5,085 nucleotides of DNA, taken from assembly GCA_023141075.1 (NCBI GenBank), contig JAGLKL010000108.1:1-5085 (forward strand). Direction: 5' to 3'. The notes below the pieces were generated by a model. It saw only the letters and a program-made list of their open reading frames with translations, had not been told where the DNA came from and searched no databases. A program made the position numbers and the translations under genes. How positions within the stretch are numbered: position 1 is the stretch's first letter; every line of letters begins with the position of its first letter. Below, one piece after another: positions 1 through 5,085 of the stretch. Source of the DNA: Alphaproteobacteria bacterium. Its GTDB lineage: Bacteria > Pseudomonadota > Alphaproteobacteria > Micavibrionales > Micavibrionaceae.

Positions 1-199
1 TGTGATTTTACCGCGTCCGGCCTTTGCTATGGCGGTAATTGTTATCATGATGGGAGGGGTGGTTCTGGGCGCACAAACCGGTGGACTGAACGCGACAACA
101 TTCTTGAGTGATATTGGATATGCTTCGTCATATGACAGCAGTGATGTTGAGACTTTTATTATGGTGACAGACAGCTTTGAATATGGAGATTTCCTATGA
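1..199 (+). CDS. C-terminal end of a small membrane protein, possibly an anti-sigma factor (partial)
   Basis: The reading frame is open from the left edge to a TGA at 197-199, so only the last 66 or so residues are visible; the GTG at position 2 is probably an internal codon. About residues 7-25 of the visible part form one hydrophobic segment (AFAMAVIVIMMGGVVLGAQ), followed by a roughly 40-residue tail rich in Ser, Asp and Tyr that ends in SFEYGDFL. A single membrane helix with a short acidic, probably periplasmic tail fits the C-terminus of small anti-sigma factors that sit between an ECF sigma factor and a periplasmic heavy-metal sensor (CnrY-CnrX-CnrH type modules). Its stop overlaps the next start by ATGA, which suggests translational coupling and a shared operon. 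That it is a real coding region is likely from this coupling. The anti-sigma role is inferred only from topology and neighbour, since the cytoplasmic part that would show it is outside the window. It could be another small membrane protein. Confidence 0.55.
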   Translation, partial: VILPRPAFAMAVIVIMMGGVVLGAQTGGLNATTFLSDIGYASSYDSSDVETFIMVTDSFEYGDFL

Positions 200-786
200 G
201 CAAACTTTCTATGAGCAAATTGGCAAAAATAATTTTTACACTTTCTCTTATTTTGAATGTCCTGTTTTTGGGACTGGTGGCCGGGCGGGTATATCACGAG
301 GCAAATAGACAGCGGCCATGGGACAAGACCAAAGAGGCGCTGGCTCCTGAAACGCGTGAAGTATTGAAAACAACGTTCAAGGAGAAGAAGAAAGAGATTA
401 TTCCGCTTTTTAAGGATGTGCATAAGAAGAAAGAGGCTATGAAAGCGATTATTATAGCGCCTGAATTTGATGGAGAAGCCTATGATGCGTTGGTTGGAGA
501 ATTTAAAGAGCTAAATAGTAAATTTATGGAACACCGCTCGGCGACTATTAAGAGTATCTTTTTACAACTACCTCAGGAAGAGCGTGCGAAGATGGCTCAC
601 CACACAGTTGAAAGAATGTTAGGAAATTTTCGGCATCGTGGAAAAGACCGGAGAACATTTCGCCAAAAAACCGGACGTTTCGATTCGGAGCGGATTCATA
701 AGAGAGGCGCTATTGAATCAGCGCCGGGAAAAGAGCCTTTTTCTGTCCGAAAGGTGCAAGAGGCTGAGACGAATCAAGCGGAGTAA
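196..786 (+). CDS. Periplasmic heavy-metal sensor / Spy-CpxP-like membrane-anchored protein
   Basis: This 196-residue protein begins with a short basic stretch, then a membrane anchor or uncleaved signal sequence at residues 12-30 (IIFTLSLILNVLFLGLVAG) ending in GR. That arrangement is typical of the Metal_resist/CnrX-like family. Residues 45-145 are highly charged and helical in character, with an LPQEER motif at 125-130 that resembles the LTxxQ-type motif of the Spy/CpxP/ZraP superfamily, followed by His135-His136. Family members sense metal or envelope stress in the periplasm and signal to a membrane anti-sigma factor. Residues 146-196 form a Lys/Arg-rich, low-complexity extension that I do not recognise. 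The start at 196 has GGAG at 185-188, seven bases upstream. A second in-frame ATG at 211 lies in a near-repeat of the first codons (MSKLS-MSKLA). The start overlaps the stop of the upstream gene, so the two are probably co-expressed. No cysteine or clear metal site is visible, so the metal identity cannot be stated; a chaperone-like role is possible. Confidence 0.72.
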   Translation: MSKLSMSKLAKIIFTLSLILNVLFLGLVAGRVYHEANRQRPWDKTKEALAPETREVLKTTFKEKKKEIIPLFKDVHKKKEAMKAIIIAPEFDGEAYDALVGEFKELNSKFMEHRSATIKSIFLQLPQEERAKMAHHTVERMLGNFRHRGKDRRTFRQKTGRFDSERIHKRGAIESAPGKEPFSVRKVQEAETNQAE

Positions 787-818
787 TTGGCTATTTATGG
801 CTTACGCCGATTCTCATG

Positions 819-853
819 TAATGTCTAAAGGACATTATTTATCTTTTTGTTAT
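819..853 (+). terminator. Possible rho-independent terminator after the metal-sensor gene
   Basis: A perfect 7-bp stem, TAATGTC (819-825) and GACATTA (831-837), closes a five-base loop TAAAG. It is followed by a T-rich run (TTTATCTTTTTGTTATT). It lies 32 bases after the stop of the sensor gene and in the right orientation. The stem is AT-rich and therefore weak, so termination is plausible but unproven. Confidence 0.45.
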
Positions 854-1063
854 TAAATAAAGATTATCTGTACGCCCAGCTCGAAAACAGGCATATGAGC
901 ATTGTTGTTGCGTGGGTGATACGTACGGAAATTTCTTTTTATATAACAGTCGCTTATATGCAAACCCTCTGTTTGGCCGGGTCTGCCCGTTTTGGAATAA
1001 CGATTTGGCACTATATATAAACGGAATCAATGGGTATCGTAATACTTCTCTACACTACACTAT

Positions 1064-1660
1064 CTAGCTAGCATATCTCGGTGAGATGATTTTGATCGCT
1101 TCATCCGGGTATTCTTTTCTGAAGGATTCTGTCAGATCTTCCGGGTGCGCCATAAGGCGGAAGAAAATCGGACCACAAAGAATATCTACAGCTAATGCCG
1201 GTGTAATGTCTTTACGAAACTCTCCAATTTTCTGACCCTCTTCAATAGAATATAGAATGGCATCCATAAGAGGTTCAAGCAGGTTGTCCTTAAAGATTTT
1301 CAAAGAGGTTTCACTGGCTTGTGCTTCGCTGAAAAGTTGAGCAATGGTTTTGCCGTTATTGCTGTCAACCAGCCGGATCAATTTTTCCATCTGCATCAAG
1401 ACTGCGTCTGTGTGAGAGTTGGCTGTGGGCAAAGGTGTTTGCATGCCGGGTTGGTTGGCTAGCGCGTCCATAACAACGGCTGTTTTATTCGGCCACCAGC
1501 GATAGATAGTTGTCTTGCCTACCTTTGCTTTTTTTGCAATGGATTCGATGCTGAGTTCTTGCACTGATGTCTGGAGCAATAATTTGTTCGTAGCATTTAG
1601 AATTGCTTTGCGAGATTTTTCGCTTCTGGGACGACCTTTTTTAGCGGTTGCTTCTGTCAT
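1064..1660 (-). CDS. TetR/AcrR-family transcriptional regulator
   Basis: This 198-residue protein has the standard TetR length and layout. A basic N-terminal arm with GRPRSEKSRKAIL (residues 9-21) leads into a helix-turn-helix at about 37-57 (SIESIAKKAKVGKTTIYRWW), followed by PNKTAVVMDAL, the usual fourth helix. Residues 70-198 form the all-helical ligand-binding and dimerisation part, which diverges between members. The RWWPNK form resembles the subgroup with the TetR_C_11-type C-terminal domain. Such proteins are cytoplasmic dimeric repressors released by a small ligand. The start is well supported by GGGAGGT (1665-1671), four bases before the ATG. No transporter or enzyme gene is divergent from it: the gene on its right is read the same way 276 bases upstream, and the gene on its left converges on it. 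The target is therefore unknown, and only self-regulation could be proposed from position. The family call is secure; the ligand is not predictable. Confidence 0.93.
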   Translation of the reverse strand: MTEATAKKGRPRSEKSRKAILNATNKLLLQTSVQELSIESIAKKAKVGKTTIYRWWPNKTAVVMDALANQPGMQTPLPTANSHTDAVLMQMEKLIRLVDSNNGKTIAQLFSEAQASETSLKIFKDNLLEPLMDAILYSIEEGQKIGEFRKDITPALAVDILCGPIFFRLMAHPEDLTESFRKEYPDEAIKIISPRYAS

Positions 1661-1664
1661 AATT

Positions 1665-1679
1665 ACCTCCCTTTAAGGG
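1665..1679 (-). promoter_or_regulatory. Strong ribosome binding site of the tetR gene, overlapped by a small palindrome
   Basis: On the minus strand GGGAGGT (1665-1671) lies four bases before the ATG and is the strongest Shine-Dalgarno sequence in the window. It supports the start at 1660. Its first GGG belongs to an 11-base odd palindrome, CCCTT-T-AAGGG (1669-1679). In the transcript this could form a short CCCT/AGGG stem that partly covers the site, or as DNA it could be a protein-binding half-site pair. Neither role is shown. Confidence 0.6.
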
Positions 1680-1718
1680 TCATGCTGAGGCCAGAAGGTC
1701 ACAGCACTGTATTAAAAC

Positions 1719-1740
1719 TTATCGTGTCGTATCTTGATAA
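1719..1740. promoter_or_regulatory. Weak operator-like inverted repeat upstream of tetR
   Basis: TTATC (1719-1723) and GATAA (1736-1740) form five-base inverted arms around a 12-base spacer, about 60-80 bases upstream of the tetR start. TetR regulators often bind imperfect palindromes of this size in their own promoter region. The inner part is mostly asymmetric, with six of eleven positions paired, and no convincing -35/-10 pair marks the promoter exactly. This is only a candidate. Confidence 0.2.
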
Positions 1741-1889
1741 TTTTAAGGTATGACTCATTTTTTAGGTTTTGACAAGTGCGGGAAGACTTTTTTTTTATTT
1801 TTTGTAATACGCAGTTAATATATTTATTTTCTGCATCTTATATGAATTTCTTATTACATTGGATGCATTATTAATACAAAACGCGCCTG

Positions 1890-1911
1890 CCCGAAAAAGC
1901 CGATTATCGGG
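1890..1911 (-). terminator. Possible terminator of the LpoA-like gene
   Basis: Read on the minus strand, 26 bases after the stop of the lipoprotein gene, CCGA-TAA-TCGG (1910-1900) can form a 4-bp hairpin followed by CTTTTT. An alternative longer-loop pairing joins CCCGA (1890-1894) with TCGGG (1907-1911). The stem is short and the T run is interrupted by CGGG, so this is a modest call based on position and shape. Confidence 0.35.
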
Positions 1912-1936
1912 TAAAATGACTCTTTTTTGTGACTGG

Positions 1937-3361
1937 TTAATGCGCTAAAGTCTGGAATGTTTTAGGAGCACTATCAACGACGTTGATATGTCCGTTTTTA
2001 TATTCCAGAATTGCCAGCCCACGTTCGACAATGCCGTCAGGTCTGAAACGGAAGATTCCATCGACACCGGAAAAACCATTTGGATTGGTTATGGAGGCGG
2101 CATTATAAGCCGGATGACCGTTTTTCTTTAATCCTATACGCGCCAGAATTGCGGCTAGCGCTGTGGCATCATAAGCAATAGAGGCAAGGCGCGGTGGAGT
2201 CCGGCTGTAGAATTGATTGTAGCGGCGCTCGAATTTTGCTCTGGCTTGCGGTTCCGGGGCAGCGAACCATGTGCCTTTTAACGATTTGTCCTGAGCTAAA
2301 GCATTATCATCCATCAAGCCGGTTCCAAGGCGTCTGACTTTTCCAGGTGGCAGGTCATAGTGGCTTAAATAGCTTCCGACTTCGCGGGCTAACTGGCCGC
2401 CGACCGGCATTAAAATCGCGTCAAAGGGTATATTTTCCGGTGGTTCTTTCATGGCCGCTATGCGTGCCTGTTCCGGGCTTTTTCCTTCTTCGATGAGTGC
2501 TTGCTCTTTTGCGGCTTTGAAGGCTTTGCGCTGCTCATAGTTCGATAATTTTCTCAGGGCATTGGATAGGGAATTCTTGTGCGATGAGAAGCGCTCAACG
2601 CAGGAGGTCTGGATACCGGCGCGTGGGGCTATGGCATGATAGGCCGAAACTACCGCACTTCCATAAGCATTATTGGGGCTTATGGCGCAAACACGGTTAT
2701 ATCCGTTATAGCCTGCGTAATAAATGATACGTTCGATCTGGTCAAAGGGCAGGAAGCCGATCAAATATGTGTGCGAGTTGGCTAGTGACCAGTCCGTGGA
2801 AAAGGCGATCATATTAATATTGGCGCTTTCGGTTACTTGTCGTGCGGCCTTAACTGCGGGGGAGAATACAGGGCCAAGCACAAGCTTTGCGCCGTCTTTT
2901 AGCGCATTACGTGCAGCGTTGCCTGCTACGCCGGGCGTGCCCATCGTGTCGTAAGGCATGAGCATAAGATTTTGGTGTCCAAGGTCGAAGACGGCCATTT
3001 GTGCGGCGTTAAGCATGGATTGACCAAGTTTGGCGTGCTTACCGGATAAGGGTAAAAGAATGGCGACTTTTACAGAAGAACCTTGACGGGGAATTCCGGC
3101 AGTATTTTTTTGTATGGTCGGAGCGCCTAAAGTTTGTTTTTGAACAGTGGTGAGGGAAAGGTCACTTGGTGGTTTTTCCGGTTCTATCGGAGCGCCCGTA
3201 GGGGTAAGCCAAGGTGCTGCGTTATACGTATATGTGTTCGAGCCGGGTGTACATGCTTGTAAAAGTATCAGTGCTGCGGTTATCAGAACCGGAAGCGTCA
3301 ATGTGTTTAACAAAGAGCGGGGAAAAACGTTTTTTCGGAATTGGTTGTATAAATCGCGCAT
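1937..3361 (-). CDS. Penicillin-binding protein activator (LpoA-like) lipoprotein, type I periplasmic-binding fold
   Basis: This 474-residue protein has a lipoprotein signal: a basic N-region with Arg and Lys, a hydrophobic core at about 21-34, and the lipobox LQAC with Cys37. Thr at +2 does not signal inner-membrane retention, so the outer membrane is likely. Residues 38-95 are a Pro/Thr-rich linker. From about 97 (VKVAILLPLSGKHAKLGQSMLNAAQMA) to about 460 it is a periplasmic-binding-protein fold like branched-chain amino acid binding proteins and the C-terminal domain of LpoA. GAKLVLGPVFSPAV, IAFSTDW and FDAILMPVGG fit the expected strands. E. coli LpoA activates PBP1A and is longer, with an N-terminal TPR-like domain absent here. 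No permease or ATPase gene is nearby. The adjacent rsmI and yraN genes match the LpoA neighbourhood and favour a peptidoglycan role over transport, but activation of a PBP is inferred. The ribosome binding site is weak; no other in-frame Met precedes residue 115, so the start is kept because it gives a complete signal peptide. Confidence 0.85.
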   Translation of the reverse strand: MRDLYNQFRKNVFPRSLLNTLTLPVLITAALILLQACTPGSNTYTYNAAPWLTPTGAPIEPEKPPSDLSLTTVQKQTLGAPTIQKNTAGIPRQGSSVKVAILLPLSGKHAKLGQSMLNAAQMAVFDLGHQNLMLMPYDTMGTPGVAGNAARNALKDGAKLVLGPVFSPAVKAARQVTESANINMIAFSTDWSLANSHTYLIGFLPFDQIERIIYYAGYNGYNRVCAISPNNAYGSAVVSAYHAIAPRAGIQTSCVERFSSHKNSLSNALRKLSNYEQRKAFKAAKEQALIEEGKSPEQARIAAMKEPPENIPFDAILMPVGGQLAREVGSYLSHYDLPPGKVRRLGTGLMDDNALAQDKSLKGTWFAAPEPQARAKFERRYNQFYSRTPPRLASIAYDATALAAILARIGLKKNGHPAYNAASITNPNGFSGVDGIFRFRPDGIVERGLAILEYKNGHINVVDSAPKTFQTLAH

Positions 3362-3388
3362 GAGTTTGGCTATTCTCTTATGTGAAAC

Positions 3389-3398
3389 TGCTATAGCA
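3389..3398. promoter_or_regulatory. Perfect 10-bp palindrome in the divergent promoter gap
   Basis: TGCTATAGCA is an exact palindrome near the middle of the 66-base gap between the divergent lipoprotein gene and rsmI. It contains TATAGC on both strands, which could act as a -10-like element in either direction. I could not find a well-spaced -35 partner on either strand, so both a shared promoter element and a regulator site are conjecture. Confidence 0.25.
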
Positions 3399-3427
3399 TA
3401 TTAACAATCTTAGATGATATTTGCTTA

Positions 3428-4330
3428 ATGGATACTGAGAATAAAGAAAAAAACTGCGAAATGCCAGAGGGTTTGTCTCTTAAAGCGGGTCTGTATTGTG
3501 TGGCTACGCCCATCGGTAATTTACGCGATATTACAATGCGGGCGCTTGATGTATTGAAGGTTGCCGATGTGGTTCTATGCGAAGATACGCGCATGACCCG
3601 CAAGTTGCTTAGAGCGTATCAGATTAGTGCGCGGTTGCAATGTTACAATGATCACAGTAGGGAAGCCGTGCGGGAACGTATTACAGAGATGATCGGTCAG
3701 GGTAAGGCCGTGGCGCTGGTTAGTGATGCCGGTATGCCGCTGATTTCCGATCCGGGATATAAACTGGTGCGTGCCTGCCGCGAAAATGGGCAATATGTTA
3801 CCAGCGTGCCCGGAGCGAGCGCGACGCTTAGTGCGTTACAAATTTCCGGATTGCCGTCGGATAAATTCTGTTTTTTGGGGTTTCTACCGTCTAAAAGCGT
3901 AGCGCGGAGGAAGATGCTCGGCCAGTGGATGCATGTTAATGCTTCTTTGATTGCTTTTGAGACAGCGCCGCGTTTAAAAGCCGCTTTAAAAGATATACAC
4001 ACTGTGCTTGGTAGGCGCGAAGTAGCTGTGGTGCGTGAGATCACAAAGAGGTTTGAAGAGGTTAAGTGCGCTACGCCTGAATCTTTGCTGCAAAATTATG
4101 AGGAAAACGGTGCGCCTAAAGGAGAGATTGTGTTGGTGATTGCGCCGCCGGGTGAAGAAAGCGTACCTGTCTTGGATGAGGGGGATATTGCCGATATGTT
4201 GCGGGAGGAACTTAAGACCAAAAAGGTCAAGGAAGCGGCAAAAGCTGTTGCTGAAAAGACCGGGCGCAAGAAATCCGATCTGTATGATATGGCACTGAAT
4301 ATTATTAGGGAAAGAGGGGTAAAGGGGTAG
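3428..4330 (+). CDS. rsmI: 16S rRNA (cytidine(1402)-2'-O)-methyltransferase RsmI
   Basis: RsmI uses S-adenosylmethionine to methylate the ribose of C1402 of 16S rRNA in the decoding centre, acting in the cytoplasm on the small subunit. The 300-residue protein has the full set of family motifs: GLYCVATPIGNLRDITMRAL (21-40), CEDTRMTRKLL (51-61), LVSDAGMPLISDPGY (97-111), the VPGASA loop (127-132), GLPSDKFCFLGFLPSK (141-156) and REITKRFEE (203-211), then KGEIVLVIAPP. Residues 250-294 (EGDIADMLREELKTKKVKEAAKAVAEKTGRKKSDLYDMAL) are the small C-terminal helical domain usual for RsmI. Residue 103 is Met where Thr is common (SDAGTP). The start is uncertain: neither ATG 3428 nor ATG 3461 (residue 12) has a good Shine-Dalgarno, and 3461 would give a leader length nearer to E. 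coli RsmI. The stop lies three bases before yraN, indicating one operon. The function is very secure. Confidence 0.97.
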   Translation: MDTENKEKNCEMPEGLSLKAGLYCVATPIGNLRDITMRALDVLKVADVVLCEDTRMTRKLLRAYQISARLQCYNDHSREAVRERITEMIGQGKAVALVSDAGMPLISDPGYKLVRACRENGQYVTSVPGASATLSALQISGLPSDKFCFLGFLPSKSVARRKMLGQWMHVNASLIAFETAPRLKAALKDIHTVLGRREVAVVREITKRFEEVKCATPESLLQNYEENGAPKGEIVLVIAPPGEESVPVLDEGDIADMLREELKTKKVKEAAKAVAEKTGRKKSDLYDMALNIIRERGVKG

Positions 4331-4333
4331 AGT

Positions 4334-4750
4334 ATGCCGTTATTTTCTTTACTCAAAGATGCAGTGGTGCAGCAAAAAGACAAATCCCAGACCAGTTATG
4401 CGAAAGGTGTGGAGGCGGAAGACATTGCTGCAGATTTTTTGGCCGAGCATGGATATGAAATTTTAGAGCGGCGCTATAAAACCAAATATGGTGAGATAGA
4501 TATTATCGCTTTGCAAGAAAATGGAGAGCAGGGGGTTTTGTGTTTTGTCGAAGTGAAGGTTCGAAACGCCTATGAAGAGGCCGTGAGCGCAGTTACCCCC
4601 AGAACTCAGCAGCGCATTGAGAATAGCGCTTTGTCCTTTCTAGCCCAAGAACCCGCTTACGTAGCGTATGATATGCGCTTTGATGTTGTGGCGATAACGC
4701 GCGGATGCAAAATCTGGCATCTGGACAATGCTTGGCAAGCCCGTACATAA
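4334..4750 (+). CDS. yraN: YraN family protein (UPF0102), PD-(D/E)XK nuclease-like
   Basis: This 138-residue protein carries the YraN/UPF0102 pattern: KGVEAEDIAADFLAEHGYEILERRYKTKYGEIDIIA (24-59), then CFVEVKVRN (70-78), TPRTQQRIENSALSFL (88-103) and MRFDVVAI (114-121). Glu27, Asp56, Glu73 and Lys75 correspond to the likely metal and catalytic residues of the PD-(D/E)XK nuclease fold (GEID...EVK). The family resembles Holliday-junction-resolvase-type nucleases, but its cellular role and substrate are not established, so no reaction is claimed. The start is three bases after the rsmI stop, with AAAGGGG at 4321-4327 as ribosome binding site inside the end of rsmI, so the two are very probably co-transcribed and coupled. 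The first 20 or so residues are an extra N-terminal stretch compared with the shortest members; no in-frame ATG lies nearer the conserved core. The family assignment is firm. Confidence 0.93.
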   Translation: MPLFSLLKDAVVQQKDKSQTSYAKGVEAEDIAADFLAEHGYEILERRYKTKYGEIDIIALQENGEQGVLCFVEVKVRNAYEEAVSAVTPRTQQRIENSALSFLAQEPAYVAYDMRFDVVAITRGCKIWHLDNAWQART

Positions 4751-4825
4751 TAGGTTAAATCGAATCAATTATATGAATGTATGGTAAATATGATGCTAAT
4801 GCATATAGACGTAAGGATAGCAAAC

Positions 4826-5085
4826 ATGACACGTTTATCTTATTTCGTTTCCAAGAAAGCCTTTTTTTTGCGTATGGCAGTAATGCCGCTTGCGCTTATT
4901 TCCTTGTCATCATGTACAAGCATGATCGCAGGATTTGCTGCTGCACTCGGGACGGCAGCAGTTCAGGAAGGCGGAATATCGCGTGCGGCCAGTGATGCCC
5001 GTATTCAAGCGGATATTAATGAACGCTGGTTTTCGTATAATGTTAATATGTTCTCCAAACTTGATATGACGGTTAATCAGGGGCG
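4826..5085 (+). CDS. BON-domain outer-membrane lipoprotein, DolP/YraP-like (5' part, cut by window end)
   Basis: The frame starts at ATG 4826 after AAGGA (4813-4817), eight bases upstream, and stays open to the window end, giving 86 residues. It begins with a lipoprotein signal: Lys10-Lys11 and Arg16, a hydrophobic core, and a canonical lipobox LSSC with Cys30, followed by Thr, which suits outer-membrane sorting. After the cysteine come a Gly/Ala-rich stretch (IAGFAAALGTAAVQEGG, 34-50) and SRAASDARIQADINERWF, then LDMTVNQGR, which match the lead-in and first strands of a BON domain as in DolP (YraP). DolP supports outer-membrane integrity and envelope quality control in gammaproteobacteria. 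A location 75 bases after yraN mirrors the E. coli yraN-diaA-dolP order and supports the call. The gap has no terminator, so it may belong to the same transcript or have its own promoter. A second BON domain would be expected beyond the window. The lipoprotein nature is firm and the DolP-like role is likely. Confidence 0.85.
   Translation, partial: MTRLSYFVSKKAFFLRMAVMPLALISLSSCTSMIAGFAAALGTAAVQEGGISRAASDARIQADINERWFSYNVNMFSKLDMTVNQG

Noticed and set aside
638..856. 72-codon + strand open frame overlapping the end of the metal-sensor gene
   Set aside because: It lies mostly within the better supported sensor frame, has no ribosome binding site, and its unique end runs through the terminator-like hairpin.
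857..925. Possible tRNA-like or structured RNA with a CGCCCA/TGGGTG outer stem
   Set aside because: No T-loop consensus, anticodon arm or acceptor end fits a tRNA; the pairing needs a G-U and a large, poorly paired interior.
839..1030. 63-codon - strand open frame in the gap after tetR
   Set aside because: No recognisable domain, no clear ribosome binding site, and it runs through the inverted-repeat cluster. A chance frame in noncoding sequence is more likely.
1769..1797. Plus-strand promoter from the exact TTGACA at 1769-1774
   Set aside because: At 16-18 bases downstream there is only a T run and no -10-like hexamer, and no + strand gene follows for over 1.6 kb.
1937..3361. Substrate-binding component of a branched-chain amino acid ABC transporter
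   Set aside because: The fold is similar, but no permease or ATPase genes are nearby, the protein is a lipoprotein with a long linker, and the neighbours match the LpoA locus.
3697..4044. 115-codon - strand open frame inside rsmI
   Set aside because: It is antisense to strongly conserved RsmI motifs, and its composition is what an antisense frame of a coding region gives.
4777..4995. 72-codon + strand open frame near the right end
   Set aside because: It overlaps the DolP-like lipoprotein in another frame and lacks a signal or domain. The frame from 4826 has a ribosome binding site, a lipobox and BON-domain similarity.

Overview
The window looks like an ordinary chromosomal segment from a Gram-negative proteobacterium, most likely an alphaproteobacterium of moderate, slightly AT-leaning base composition. 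This rests on two outer-membrane lipoprotein genes, an RsmI-YraN pair next to a penicillin-binding-protein-activator-like lipoprotein, and a small membrane protein coupled to a CnrX-like periplasmic heavy-metal sensor. The genus cannot be fixed from the sequence. No tRNA, rRNA, CRISPR array, insertion sequence or phage gene was seen.

Left part (1-1063, + strand). The window opens inside a gene whose C-terminal end holds one hydrophobic segment and a short acidic tail. Its stop overlaps (ATGA) the start of a 196-residue membrane-anchored periplasmic protein of the heavy-metal-sensor (CnrX/Spy-like) type. The pair resembles the anti-sigma/sensor part of an ECF sigma factor module, with the sigma gene expected upstream, outside the window. 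A small hairpin with a T-rich tail follows. The remaining 230 or so bases before the converging tetR gene hold only short inverted repeats and no convincing gene.

Middle (1064-1936, - strand). A TetR-family repressor gene is read leftward from a strong ribosome binding site. The 276-base gap upstream of it is AT-rich and holds a 9-T tract, a weak operator-like inverted repeat and a possible terminator of the gene to the right.

Right part (1937-5085). A 474-residue lipoprotein with a type I periplasmic-binding fold (LpoA-like penicillin-binding-protein activator) is read leftward. Across a 66-base divergent gap, rsmI (16S rRNA C1402 2'-O-methyltransferase), yraN (PD-(D/E)XK nuclease-like) and a BON-domain lipoprotein (DolP-like, cut by the window end) are read rightward. 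This is the same gene set as E. coli yraL(rsmI)-lpoA-yraN-diaA-dolP, without diaA and with the lpoA-like gene inverted. It links ribosome modification with envelope and peptidoglycan maintenance by conserved neighbourhood.

I did not find strong evidence for a previously undescribed system. The most interesting parts are the coupled sensor/anti-sigma-like pair at the left edge and the rearranged lpoA-rsmI-yraN-dolP neighbourhood.
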